Below, in pieces: positions 16,637-25,805 of a stretch of 64,000 nt of DNA. The position numbers and the translations under genes are program-made. Under the pieces are notes generated by a model. The model saw only the letters and a program-made list of their open reading frames with translations, was not told the DNA's origin and searched no databases. Source of the stretch: an uncultured Lachnospiraceae bacterium (GTDB taxonomy: Bacteria; Bacillota; Clostridia; Lachnospirales; Lachnospiraceae); contig CAKNHF010000003.1 of NCBI GenBank assembly GCA_930972465.1, positions 62,001-126,000 of the forward strand. The letters are read 5' to 3'. How positions within the stretch are numbered: the stretch's first letter is position 1; the number at the start of each line of letters is the position of its first letter.

Positions 16637-18730
16637 ATGGGTTGGAAAGAGATACAGAAAGAAAGAAACGAACAGTGTGAGGAGCGCCATGCCCTTGCGG
16701 TGGACAGACTGCGCGGCATCGTATCGGAGGAGACAGTATCGGAACGATACCTGCCTTTCTTTCAGGACACGGCGATCTTTCTGCTGGAACTGGAGAATAA
16801 CAGGAGGAAGATTTCGGACGGCACATGGGACCTCTGCACACTGGAAGAGATGCAGAGCCTGAATGAGATCCTTTACCGGGATATTCTTCCGCAGAATTAT
16901 GGAAACAGCTATGCGGATCCGGCTTGCGCCGTGAAAAAACTGGGGGAAGACAAAGGCGGGATGCTGTGTTTCCTCTATGCGGAAATGCGCTCCGGCATTC
17001 CATATGTGTTCGAAGGGCGGACAGACTATCTGACCATTCTCTGTGAGCTCTTCATTGAAGTGTACAACTGCTTTGAGGAGAATGCCGAGCCGGATGCAAA
17101 AGAGATTCGGGACATCATTTACTGGTACGCAAGTGATTATTGTGATGTGTTTCTTGCGGACCGGGTCGAAGAACAGATCGATCCGGAATACTCTTTCGCG
17201 GCGGACATCATCGAGAATGCAGATCTGGAGGATGACAAATATCTCTACCGGTTCGGGGAATATATTACGGAAAATGAGCTGGGAACTGCGCGGCATCTGC
17301 GTACCCTTCCGGAGGAAACCATACAGAAGATGGCGGATGTCTATACGGAGGGATACCGTATCGGCTTTATCAACACGGGCAAAGACCTTTCAAAAAAATC
17401 CGTTGTAAATATCCGCTACAGCCTTGGGTTTGAAAGGGTAATCCGCGCGGCAATCGAGAATTTCCGCAGAATGGGCCTTAGGCCGGTGATCTACCGGGCG
17501 GCGTCCGGTGTGATCACGAAGAGGGAGCATCATAAAATCGGATATTTCGGCGCGGTTCCGAACTGGCAGTATGAGTATGACCACAGACAGGATCAGGCGC
17601 TTTTCATGGACAAACGTTATGTTGAGCGCAGGCTGGAAGTCATGAAAACCGTGTATGAGAAAAAACGTGAGCTGGCGGCGCAGTTTGCGGGACCGGCCGT
17701 GATGGAGACCTTTGGAGAGAAGCCTTTTTCACCGGAGACAAAACCGGAAGCACCCGGGTATACCCCGGAACAGCGTGAGCTGGCCCTGATGTATGACAAC
17801 AGGTCCGGGCAGATCACCAATGAATATATCCGGGGAGACGAGAGGAGTTTTACCATCGTCGCATATCCTGTTCCGGAGATAGGGGAGCGCTATCCTGAGA
17901 TATTCAACGAGGTGATCCGTATCAATACGCTGGACGCGAAGCTGTATGAAAAGGTGCAGCAGACCATGATTGACGCTCTGGATCAGGGGGAATATGTCCA
18001 TGTGCTCGGAAAAGGAGCGAACAGAACGGATCTGAGAGTACAGCTTATCCATCTGGACGATCCGGAGAAAGAGACAAAGTTCGAGAACTGCGTGGCAGAT
18101 GTGAACATCCCGGTGGGGGAAGTATTCACTTCGCCTGTTCTGGAAGGGACGGACGGGGTTTTATACGTCAGTCGGGTGTATCTGGACGGCCTGGAGTACC
18201 GGGATCTGGAGATCACTTTCAGGGACGGAAAGATTACCGATTACAGCTGCTCCAATTTAGACTCTCCGGACGAAGGAAGAAAATATATCTTTGATAATGT
18301 CCTGAAGAATCATCAGACCCTTCCTCTCGGCGAATTTGCCATCGGGACAAACACGACCGCTTATGTGACGGCGAGAAAATACGGAATCGAGGAGAAGATG
18401 CCCATTCTTATTGCAGAGAAGACGGGACCTCATTTTGCGGTGGGAGACACCTGTTATTCCTGGAGTGAGGACATCCGGGTCTGCAACCCCAACGGGAAAG
18501 AGATCATGGCAAAGGACAACTCCGTGTCCATCCTGAGAAAGGAAGACGTCTCAAAGGCATACTTCCACTGCCACACAGATATAACCATACCTTATGAAGA
18601 GTTAGAAGAAATAAGTGTAGTGACAAAAGAAGGCAAAAACATTATACTAATAAAGAATGGAAGATTCGTATTACCGGGAACAGAAGTATTGAACGAACCA
18701 CTGAAGGAGGAGACAAAATGCCAAAAGTAG
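16637..18730 (+). CDS. M29-family aminopeptidase with long N-terminal extension
   Basis: 697 residues, about 300 longer than classical M29 (aminopeptidase T) enzymes. Residues 1-370 are a mostly helical region I do not recognise. The C-terminal part from about residue 375 matches M29: GEFAIGTNTTAYVT (Glu about 567), EKTGPHFAVGDTCYS (His about 598) and HCHTDITIPYEEL (His/Asp about 645) supply the expected Glu/His/Tyr/Asp metal ligands for a two-metal cytoplasmic aminopeptidase. AGGAGG lies 11 bases before the ATG. The 3' end overlaps purE by 13 bases, with the purE ribosome binding site inside this gene. Confidence 0.85.
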   Translation: MGWKEIQKERNEQCEERHALAVDRLRGIVSEETVSERYLPFFQDTAIFLLELENNRRKISDGTWDLCTLEEMQSLNEILYRDILPQNYGNSYADPACAVKKLGEDKGGMLCFLYAEMRSGIPYVFEGRTDYLTILCELFIEVYNCFEENAEPDAKEIRDIIYWYASDYCDVFLADRVEEQIDPEYSFAADIIENADLEDDKYLYRFGEYITENELGTARHLRTLPEETIQKMADVYTEGYRIGFINTGKDLSKKSVVNIRYSLGFERVIRAAIENFRRMGLRPVIYRAASGVITKREHHKIGYFGAVPNWQYEYDHRQDQALFMDKRYVERRLEVMKTVYEKKRELAAQFAGPAVMETFGEKPFSPETKPEAPGYTPEQRELALMYDNRSGQITNEYIRGDERSFTIVAYPVPEIGERYPEIFNEVIRINTLDAKLYEKVQQTMIDALDQGEYVHVLGKGANRTDLRVQLIHLDDPEKETKFENCVADVNIPVGEVFTSPVLEGTDGVLYVSRVYLDGLEYRDLEITFRDGKITDYSCSNLDSPDEGRKYIFDNVLKNHQTLPLGEFAIGTNTTAYVTARKYGIEEKMPILIAEKTGPHFAVGDTCYSWSEDIRVCNPNGKEIMAKDNSVSILRKEDVSKAYFHCHTDITIPYEELEEISVVTKEGKNIILIKNGRFVLPGTEVLNEPLKEETKCQK

Positions 18731-19224
18731 GAATTGTCATGGGAAGCGACTCGGATCTTAAAGTAATGAGCAAGGCAGCTTCCATGCTTGAAAAATTCGG
18801 AATTGACTATGAGATGACCATCATCTCCGCACACCGCATGCCGGATGTGTTTTTTGACTGGGCAAAATCAGCAGAAGGAAAAGGAATCAAGGTGATCATC
18901 GCGGGAGCAGGCATGGCTGCCCATCTTCCGGGAATGTGCGCTGCATTATTCCCCATGCCGGTCATCGGTGTTCCCATGTCGGGAAAGAACCTGGACGGAC
19001 AGGACGCTCTTTACTCGATCGTACAGATGCCGCCGGGAATCCCGGTTGCTACAGTTGCCATTGACGGAGGAATGAACGCGGCGATCCTTGCGGCGAAGAT
19101 TCTTGCAGTGTCTGACGAAGAACTTCTGAAGAAGCTCAAGGATTATTCCGCAGAGATGAAGGACACCGTACAGGCAAAGGCTGACAGGCTGAAAGAAGTA
19201 GGATACGAGGAATACCTGAAATAG
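18718..19224 (+). CDS. purE: N5-carboxyaminoimidazole ribonucleotide mutase
   Basis: 168 residues. It converts N5-CAIR to CAIR (or AIR to CAIR directly) in purine synthesis. GSDSD near the N-terminus and ISAHRMP (catalytic His) are diagnostic, and the GAGMAAHLPGMCA loop follows. GGAGG at 18706-18710 precedes the ATG. First of four purine genes in a tight run; no purK is visible in the window. Confidence 0.95.
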   Translation: MPKVGIVMGSDSDLKVMSKAASMLEKFGIDYEMTIISAHRMPDVFFDWAKSAEGKGIKVIIAGAGMAAHLPGMCAALFPMPVIGVPMSGKNLDGQDALYSIVQMPPGIPVATVAIDGGMNAAILAAKILAVSDEELLKKLKDYSAEMKDTVQAKADRLKEVGYEEYLK

Positions 19225-19263
19225 CAGGACGTGGACGTCCGATATAGAAAAGGAGAAGACGGT

Positions 19264-20289
19264 ATGGATTATAAGAAGGCAGGCGTTGACATAGAGGCCG
19301 GCTACAGATCAGTGGAACTTATGAAGGAGCACGTGAAGAAGACCATGCGCCCGGAGGTCCTGGGCGGACTGGGCGGATTCTCCGGCGCTTTCTCCCTCTC
19401 AAAGATCAGGGAGATGGAGGAGCCGGTACTGCTCTCCGGAACAGACGGATGCGGGACAAAGGTGAAGATTGCCATGATCCTGGATAAACATGACACCATC
19501 GGGATCGATGCGGTGGCAATGTGTGTGAATGACATTGCCTGCGCAGGCGGAGAACCGCTGTTCTTCCTGGATTACATTGCGTGCGGCAGGAACGAACCGG
19601 AGAAGATCGCAGATATCGTGAAGGGCGTTGCAGAAGGCTGCCTTCAGGCAGGCGCGGCGCTGATCGGCGGAGAGACTGCGGAGCATCCGGGGCTGATGAA
19701 ACCGGATGAGTATGATCTTGCCGGATTTGCGGTAGGAGTCTGCGATAAGAAGGATATGATCACAGGCGAAGACCTGAAAGAAGGGGATGTTCTGATCGGT
19801 ATGGCGTCCTCCGGGATCCACAGCAACGGGTTCTCGCTGGTAAGGCAGGTATTCAATATGAAGAGAGAGGCGCTGGATACATATTATGACAGTCTGGGCT
19901 GCACTCTCGGGGAGGCGCTTCTTGCTCCCACAAAGATCTATGTGAAGGCTCTGAAGAGCATCAAGGACGCGGGCGTGAAGATCAAGGCATGCAGCCATAT
20001 TACAGGCGGCGGTTTCTATGAGAATGTTCCCCGTATGCTGAAAGAGGGAACCCATGCGGTGATCAGAAAAGACAGCTACCCGATTCCTCCGGTATTCCGG
20101 ATGCTCTCAGACGATGGCGATGTGGAAGAACATATGATGTACAATACGTTCAACATGGGACTTGGAATGGTTCTGGCTGTGGATAAAGATGATGTGGAAC
20201 GCACCATGGACGCGATCCGCGCGGCAGGCGAGGAGCCCTACGTAGTAGGGCAGATCGAGGCAGGAGAAAAAGGAGTAACCTTATGTTAA
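19264..20289 (+). CDS. purM: Phosphoribosylformylglycinamidine cyclo-ligase (AIR synthetase)
   Basis: 341 residues from ATG 19264, 8 bases after AAGGAGA. It closes FGAM to AIR using ATP. Family motifs: LLSGTDGCGTKVKIA, VAMCVNDIACAGGEPLFFLDY, ALIGGETAEHPG, ASSGIHSNGFSLVR and HITGGGFYENVPRML. It overlaps purN by 7 bases. Confidence 0.96.
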   Translation: MDYKKAGVDIEAGYRSVELMKEHVKKTMRPEVLGGLGGFSGAFSLSKIREMEEPVLLSGTDGCGTKVKIAMILDKHDTIGIDAVAMCVNDIACAGGEPLFFLDYIACGRNEPEKIADIVKGVAEGCLQAGAALIGGETAEHPGLMKPDEYDLAGFAVGVCDKKDMITGEDLKEGDVLIGMASSGIHSNGFSLVRQVFNMKREALDTYYDSLGCTLGEALLAPTKIYVKALKSIKDAGVKIKACSHITGGGFYENVPRMLKEGTHAVIRKDSYPIPPVFRMLSDDGDVEEHMMYNTFNMGLGMVLAVDKDDVERTMDAIRAAGEEPYVVGQIEAGEKGVTLC

Positions 20290-20909
20290 AGATAGTGGTG
20301 ATGGTTTCCGGAGGAGGGACCAACCTCCAGGCGATCATCGACGGGGTGAGAGACGGGAAGATCATGAACACACAGATCGCAGGCGTAATCAGCAATAACC
20401 GGAATGCCTACGCGCTGAAAAGAGCGGAGGAGAACGGTATCCCGAGCTGCTGCGTATCCCCCAAAGATTATGAGTCCCGGGAAATCTTTAACGGGAAGCT
20501 TATGGAGGCAGTAGACAGTTACGAGCCGGATCTGATCGTGCTGGCCGGGTTCCTTGTGGTGATCCCGCCGGAGATGATCGAAAAGTACAGGAACCGGATG
20601 ATCAATATCCATCCGTCCCTGATCCCCTCCTTCTGCGGGAAAGGATTCTACGGGCTGAAGGTGCACGAGGCGGCTCTTGAGCGCGGCGTGAAGGTGGTCG
20701 GAGCCACCGTCCATTTCGTGGACGAGGGCACGGACACCGGTCCGATCATCCTGCAGAAGGCTGTGGAGGTACAGCAGGGAGATACTCCGGAAGTACTCCA
20801 GAGGAGGGTCATGGAACAGGCGGAGTGGATCATCCTTCCGAGAGCCATCGACCTGATCGCGGGCGGAAAAGTCCGGGTGGAAGGCCGGAAGACAGTAATA
20901 TCAGAATAG
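20283..20909 (+). CDS. purN: Phosphoribosylglycinamide formyltransferase
   Basis: 208 residues. It transfers a formyl group from 10-formyl-THF to GAR. The catalytic Asn/His (NIHPSLIPSF) and Asp (VDEGTDTGPI) are present, as is the N-terminal VSGGGTNLQAIID phosphate loop. The start overlaps the purM end. Confidence 0.96.
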   Translation: MLKIVVMVSGGGTNLQAIIDGVRDGKIMNTQIAGVISNNRNAYALKRAEENGIPSCCVSPKDYESREIFNGKLMEAVDSYEPDLIVLAGFLVVIPPEMIEKYRNRMINIHPSLIPSFCGKGFYGLKVHEAALERGVKVVGATVHFVDEGTDTGPIILQKAVEVQQGDTPEVLQRRVMEQAEWIILPRAIDLIAGGKVRVEGRKTVISE

Positions 20910-21020
20910 ACTGCTGTGCGCCGCGCGGGAAACTGCTGTGCTGACAGAGAGTGGAAAAGCACTTGAGGCAGGGGCAGCCGCGCTGCGTCAGAACGGATAG
21001 CGCATGGACATGTATAAGGG

Positions 21021-21048
21021 GGTGCGTCTGTGGTATCACAGATGCACC
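21021..21048 (+). other. Hairpin in the purN-purD gap
   Basis: GGTGCGTCTGTG pairs with CACAGATGCACC (one G-U) around GTAT, 34 bases before purD. It lacks a proper T-run (CTTTGTGG follows), so it may be a weak terminator or an RNA-stability element. The 172-base gap is otherwise featureless to my eye. Confidence 0.5.
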
Positions 21049-21081
21049 TTTGTGGTTTCAGAAGAAGAAAAGGAGGCTGTT

Positions 21082-22353
21082 ATGAAAGTACTGATAGTTG
21101 GAAGCGGAGGAAGAGAACATGCCATCGCGGCGAGCGTGGCAAAGAGCCCGCGGGCGGACAAGATCTACTGTGCGCCGGGAAACGCGGGAATCGCGGAGTA
21201 TGCCGAGTGTGTGGACATCGGCGCCATGGAGTTTGACAGACTGGCGGCGTTTGCAAAGGAGAAAGAGATCGACCTCTGCATCGTGGGAATGGACGATCCT
21301 CTGGTGGGAGGACTTGTGGATGTTCTGGAGGAGGCGGGCATCCGCACCTTCGGGCCGAGAAAGAACGCGGCGATCCTGGAGGGATCCAAGGCGTTCTCAA
21401 AGGATCTGATGAAGAAATACAATATCCCCACAGCGGCGTATGAGAACTTTACGGATCCGGACAAGGCCCTTGCCTATCTCGAGACGGCGAAGTTTCCCAT
21501 CGTCCTGAAGGCGGACGGACTTGCACTCGGAAAGGGTGTGCTGATCTGTCAGAACCTGGAAGAGGCAAAGGAAGGCGTGAAGACCATCATGCTGGACAAG
21601 AAGTTCGGGACAGCCGGAAATGAGATGGTCATCGAGGAGTTCATGACAGGGCGCGAAGTGTCTGTTCTCTCTTTTGTAGACGGAAAGACAATCAAGACCA
21701 TGACCAGCGCACAGGACCACAAACGTGCGGGAGACGGGGATACTGGTCTGAACACGGGCGGAATGGGAACTTTTTCGCCAAGTCCCTTCTATACGAAAGA
21801 AGTGGAGGAGTTCTGTGAGAAATATATCTATCAGCCGACTGTGGACGCCATGGCTGCAGAAGGACGTCCTTTCAAGGGAGTCATTTTCTTCGGACTGATG
21901 CTGACGGCGGACGGACCGAAAGTACTGGAGTACAATGCACGCTTTGGCGATCCGGAGGCACAGGTTGTGCTCCCGCGTATGAAGAATGACATCATCGACG
22001 TGGCGGAGGCATGTATCGACGGAACTCTGGATCAGATCGACCTGCAGTTTGAGGATAACGCGGCGGTCTGCGTGGTTCTGGCGTCAGACGGATACCCGGT
22101 AAAATATGAAAAGGGATATCCCATCACAGGGCTGGATGAGTTCAAAAAGCATGACGGGTATTACTGCTTCCATGCGGGAACGAAATTCGAAGGGAATCAG
22201 ATCGTGACCAACGGCGGACGCGTGCTTGGCGTGACGGCAAAGGGAAAAGACCTGAAAGAGGCGAGAGCCAACGCCTATGCAGCCACCGAGTGGGTACAGT
22301 TTGAGAACAAATATATGAGACATGATATCGGAAAGGCGATCGACGAGGCTTAG
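21082..22353 (+). CDS. purD: Phosphoribosylamine-glycine ligase
   Basis: 423 residues from ATG 21082, 5 bases after AGGAGG at 21071-21076; an upstream in-frame ATG (21004) lies across the hairpin and is rejected. An ATP-grasp enzyme making GAR from phosphoribosylamine and glycine. Motifs: VLIVGSGGREHAIA, FPIVLKADGLALGKGV, GLNTGGMGTFSPSPF and ARFGDPEAQV. Last of the purine run in this window; purF, purH and purL are not present. Confidence 0.96.
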   Translation: MKVLIVGSGGREHAIAASVAKSPRADKIYCAPGNAGIAEYAECVDIGAMEFDRLAAFAKEKEIDLCIVGMDDPLVGGLVDVLEEAGIRTFGPRKNAAILEGSKAFSKDLMKKYNIPTAAYENFTDPDKALAYLETAKFPIVLKADGLALGKGVLICQNLEEAKEGVKTIMLDKKFGTAGNEMVIEEFMTGREVSVLSFVDGKTIKTMTSAQDHKRAGDGDTGLNTGGMGTFSPSPFYTKEVEEFCEKYIYQPTVDAMAAEGRPFKGVIFFGLMLTADGPKVLEYNARFGDPEAQVVLPRMKNDIIDVAEACIDGTLDQIDLQFEDNAAVCVVLASDGYPVKYEKGYPITGLDEFKKHDGYYCFHAGTKFEGNQIVTNGGRVLGVTAKGKDLKEARANAYAATEWVQFENKYMRHDIGKAIDEA

Positions 22354-22380
22354 GATGCCCTCGGCAGAAAGGCGGAACTT

Positions 22381-23307
22381 GTGAAAGGATTATATTTTGA
22401 CGGAGAAAAAGCGGTTTACCGGGAAGACCTTCCCAAACCGGTCTGCAAAGAGGGAGAGAGTCTGATCCGCATCCTTATGGCTGCGGTGTGCAGCACGGAC
22501 CGGGAGGTGTTAAAAGGCTACCGGCCCAACTTTCGCGGCGTGATGGGACATGAGTTTGTGGGCGTGGTGGAAGAGTCTGAGGATAAGAGCCTGATCGGGC
22601 AGCGGGTAGTCGGGGAACTGAACGCCGGCTGCGGACACTGTCTGTACTGCCGCACGGGAAGGGAGAAGCACTGCCCGGACAGGAAGGTCATCGGCATGGA
22701 AGGAAAGGACGGATGTTTCGCGGAGTATATGACGCTTCAGACCCACCTGATCCACAGAGTCCCCGATGAACTTCCGACAGAGAGGGCGATCTTTACCGAG
22801 CCTCTGGCCGCTGCATTTGAGATCACGTCCCAGGTGCATGTCAGTCCGGATACAAAAGTGGCTGTTCTGGGAGACGGAAGGCTGAGCCTGATGATCGCCC
22901 AGGTGCTGAACCTGACGGGAACGGATCTGACCGTGATCGGGAAGCATCCCGAGAAGCTGGAGAAGTTCAGTCCCTTTGCAAAGACGGTGACAGAGGCAGA
23001 CGAGACCTTTGAGATCATTGTGGACGCCACCGGTGCGGAGTCGGGACTTCAGCTTGCGAAGAACCTGATCCGGCGTCAGGGAACGATCATCCTGAAGAGC
23101 ACATATGCAGGGACGGCGAATGTGGATATGAGTTATTTCGTGGTAAATGAGATCACCATCAAGGGCAGCCGGTGCGGTCCCTTTGAGCCGGCGCTGAGGA
23201 TGCTGGCGCAGAAAAGGATCGTTCTGCCGGAGATCGAGCTGTTTGATCTGAGGGATCACGAGAAGGCATTTGCTTACCGGGGATTCAAGGCCGGATTCCG
23301 GTTCTGA
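22381..23307 (+). CDS. Zinc-binding MDR alcohol dehydrogenase-like protein
   Basis: 308 residues with a GTG start after AAAGGCGG. It is a medium-chain dehydrogenase: AVCSTDREVLKG and MGHEFVGVVEE give the catalytic zinc Cys and His/Glu; CGHCLYCRTGREKHC gives the four structural zinc cysteines; EPLAAAFE follows. The nucleotide-binding loop reads VLGDGRLS instead of the usual GxGxxG, so the cofactor site is somewhat altered. At 308 residues it is shorter than the usual 340-350. Located between purD and mtnA, but its substrate cannot be deduced. Confidence 0.85.
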   Translation: MKGLYFDGEKAVYREDLPKPVCKEGESLIRILMAAVCSTDREVLKGYRPNFRGVMGHEFVGVVEESEDKSLIGQRVVGELNAGCGHCLYCRTGREKHCPDRKVIGMEGKDGCFAEYMTLQTHLIHRVPDELPTERAIFTEPLAAAFEITSQVHVSPDTKVAVLGDGRLSLMIAQVLNLTGTDLTVIGKHPEKLEKFSPFAKTVTEADETFEIIVDATGAESGLQLAKNLIRRQGTIILKSTYAGTANVDMSYFVVNEITIKGSRCGPFEPALRMLAQKRIVLPEIELFDLRDHEKAFAYRGFKAGFRF

Positions 23308-23364
23308 GGAGACAGAACAGAAACATGCAGAGAGGCAGAACTTCTGCGGATGAAAGGGAGAAAG

Positions 23365-24465
23365 ATGGAAACACTGAGAGATGTAACACATATTGACAAT
23401 GTAAAACTGAATGAAGAAGAAAACGCGGTGGTGATCATTGATCAGACACAGCTTCCCAACAAGACAGAATATCTGACGCTGGGAACGGCAGAAGATCTCT
23501 ACGACGCCATCTTTGAGCTGAAAGTGAGAGGGGCTCCGGCGATCGGAATCTGTGCGGCGTACGGGATCTGTGTCCTTGCGAATAAAATCGAGACAGATGA
23601 CTATGATACGTTTTATGAACAGTTCAGAAAGGACAAAGAGTATCTGGATTCATCGAGGCCGACGGCAGTGAATTTGAGCTGGGCTCTGAATCGGATGGAG
23701 AGAGTGGTCACCTCCAATCAGGATAAGCCGGTGGAGGAGATCAAAGCACTGCTCCTGGCGGAGAGCAAAGAGATCCAGGCGGAGGATATGCGTATGTGCC
23801 GGGCGATTTCCGAGTACGGGCTGTCCCTGCTCCATGACGGGGACGGGATTCTGACCCACTGCAATGCAGGACCGCTTGCCACTTCCAGATACGGCACCGC
23901 TCTTGGCCCCCTCTTCCTCGGAAAGGAGAGAGGCATGGAGTTCCATGTATTTGCAGATGAGACAAGGCCGCTTCTTCAGGGAGCAAGACTGACCTCCTAT
24001 GAACTGCAGAAAGGAGGCATTGATGTTACCCTGATCTGTGACAATATGGCAAGCATTGTCATGAAGAACGGATGGGTGCAGGCATGCCTGGTGGGATGTG
24101 ACCGGATCGCGGCGAACGGAGACGCTGCGAACAAAATCGGAACCAGCGGCGTGGCGATTCTGGCAAAATACTACGGGATTCCGTTCTATGTGCTGGGGCC
24201 CACATCCACCATCGATATGAACTGTCCTGCCGGGGATGACATTAAGATCGAACTCCGGAATCCGGATGAGATCAAGAAAAAATTCTATACCGAACCTATG
24301 GCTCCGGAAGAAGTAAAATGCTACAATCCGGCATTTGATGTGACAGATCACAGTCTCATTTCCGGAATTGTAACAGAGTATGGGGTGGCAAGGCCGCCCT
24401 ATACCGAGAGCCTGAAGAAGATTTTTGAACAACAGGGCGTTGCACATCAGATGAACAAGTGTTAA
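23365..24465 (+). CDS. mtnA: S-methyl-5-thioribose-1-phosphate isomerase
   Basis: 366 residues from ATG 23365, with GGGAG 5 bases upstream (an in-frame ATG at 23350 is the alternative). It converts methylthioribose-1-phosphate to the ribulose form in methionine salvage; related enzymes act on other (deoxy)ribose-1-phosphates. Catalytic residues expected for the family are visible: Cys166 in [11 protein letters not shown] and Asp246 in [18 protein letters not shown]. The [15 protein letters not shown] motif is present. The remaining mtn genes are absent, and the following genes encode a nucleoside transporter, so a nucleoside-salvage role is plausible. Confidence 0.92.
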   Translation: METLRDVTHIDNVKLNEEENAVVIIDQTQLPNKTEYLTLGTAEDLYDAIFELKVRGAPAIGICAAYGICVLANKIETDDYDTFYEQFRKDKEYLDSSRPTAVNLSWALNRMERVVTSNQDKPVEEIKALLLAESKEIQAEDMRMCRAISEYGLSLLHDGDGILTHCNAGPLATSRYGTALGPLFLGKERGMEFHVFADETRPLLQGARLTSYELQKGGIDVTLICDNMASIVMKNGWVQACLVGCDRIAANGDAANKIGTSGVAILAKYYGIPFYVLGPTSTIDMNCPAGDDIKIELRNPDEIKKKFYTEPMAPEEVKCYNPAFDVTDHSLISGIVTEYGVARPPYTESLKKIFEQQGVAHQMNKC

Positions 24466-24535
24466 AATGTATGTTAATAAGTTGGCTGGAAAGTATTAGT
24501 CAGACTTATCAAAACAAAGAAGGAGGAGTTATAGA

Positions 24536-25699
24536 ATGAAAAAGAAACTGTTAGCAGCATTTCTCTGCGTAGCAATGGTGTCATCCATGGTTATCGGATG
24601 CGGAAGCAATTCAAATGACGGCGCAGCATCCGGCAGCGGAGAGGATTCTACAACAGAAGAGAGCGGAGATGCACTGAATATTGCCATCGTTTCAAGCCCG
24701 AACGGTGTGGACGACGGCTCGTTTAACGAGGATAACTATAATGGCGTCCTTGCATTTATCGAGGAGCATCCGGATGCAAAGGTAACACCGATCCGTGAGG
24801 AGACAGGAGTTCCGGCAACAGTAGTTGAGAGAATCACAGAGATCGCAGGAAGCTATGACGTGGTGGTATGCCTCGGATATCAGTGCGCCGGAATCGGCAC
24901 GGTGGCACAGGATAACCCGGATGTGGATTTCATCCTCGTAGACAGCTATCCGACAGATGCAGAAGGCAATACAGTAGAGCTTGACAATGTATATGCAATG
25001 CTGTTCGCTGAGCAGGAGAGCGGATTCTTCGCAGGCATGGCTGCAGCTCTTGAGACAACGACAAATAAAGTCGCTGTTGTGAACGGACAGCCTTTCCCGT
25101 CCAATGTAAATTATCAGTATGGTTTTGAAGCCGGCGTGAACTATGCGAACGCAAAACTCGGGACAAGCGCTGAGTGCGTAGAGCTTGCTTCCTATGCGGG
25201 AACATACAACGATGAGAACATTGGCGGAAACTACACAGGGAACTTCTCAGATGAAGCGACCGGAAAGGTAATCGGAGAATCCCTGATCAAAGAGGGATGC
25301 GATATTATCTTTGTTGCGGCAGGCGCATCAGGAAACGGTGTGTTTACAGCGGCGAAAGAGGCCGGCGATGTGAAAGTCATCGGATGTGACGTAGATCAGT
25401 ATGATGACGGAGCAAACGGAGATTCCAATATTATCCTGACATCTGTTCTGAAATGCATGAGCATTAATGTTGAGAGACAGCTTAATGCAATCGCGGACGG
25501 ATCCTTCGAGGGACAGAACATAACTCTGATGGCCGACACAGACTCTACCGGATATGTTAAGGAAGAGGGAAGACAGCAGCTGTCAGATGATACGATCAAG
25601 GCAATCGACGAAGCGTTTGAGCTTGTGAAAGACGGAACCATTGTTCCTCCTTCAAGCGACAGCGACAGTACACCGGAGGACTTTCCAGGACTGGAGTAA
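24536..25699 (+). CDS. BMP-family nucleoside-binding lipoprotein
   Basis: 387 residues with a lipoprotein signal peptide; the lipobox VIGC places the lipidated cysteine at residue 22, followed by a Ser/Gly/Asp linker. The mature part is a BMP/PnrA-type substrate-binding protein: DDGSFNEDNYNGVLAF near the start, VVCLGYQC, an EQESGFFAGMAA motif and DVDQYDDGANG. Family members bind purine or other nucleosides outside the membrane and pass them to the ABC transporter encoded next. AAGGAGGAG lies 7 bases before the ATG. A hairpin terminator follows before the ATPase gene. Confidence 0.92.
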   Translation: MKKKLLAAFLCVAMVSSMVIGCGSNSNDGAASGSGEDSTTEESGDALNIAIVSSPNGVDDGSFNEDNYNGVLAFIEEHPDAKVTPIREETGVPATVVERITEIAGSYDVVVCLGYQCAGIGTVAQDNPDVDFILVDSYPTDAEGNTVELDNVYAMLFAEQESGFFAGMAAALETTTNKVAVVNGQPFPSNVNYQYGFEAGVNYANAKLGTSAECVELASYAGTYNDENIGGNYTGNFSDEATGKVIGESLIKEGCDIIFVAAGASGNGVFTAAKEAGDVKVIGCDVDQYDDGANGDSNIILTSVLKCMSINVERQLNAIADGSFEGQNITLMADTDSTGYVKEEGRQQLSDDTIKAIDEAFELVKDGTIVPPSSDSDSTPEDFPGLE

Positions 25700-25718
25700 T
25701 AAACATCAGGTAATGCAG

Positions 25719-25756
25719 AATGGACAGTTCACTTAACAGGTGACACTGTCCATTTT
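25719..25756 (+). terminator. Leaky terminator between binding protein and ATPase genes
   Basis: AATGGACAGT plus TCAC pairs with GTGA plus ACTGTCCATT (one bulged C), 7-base loop, then TTTTC. Placement right after a binding-protein gene fits the common arrangement that yields more binding protein than transporter. Confidence 0.75.
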
Positions 25757-25805
25757 CACTTTACTGCAAACCCGTCGGAATGAATGAAGAGAACAGGAGC
25801 TGCCA

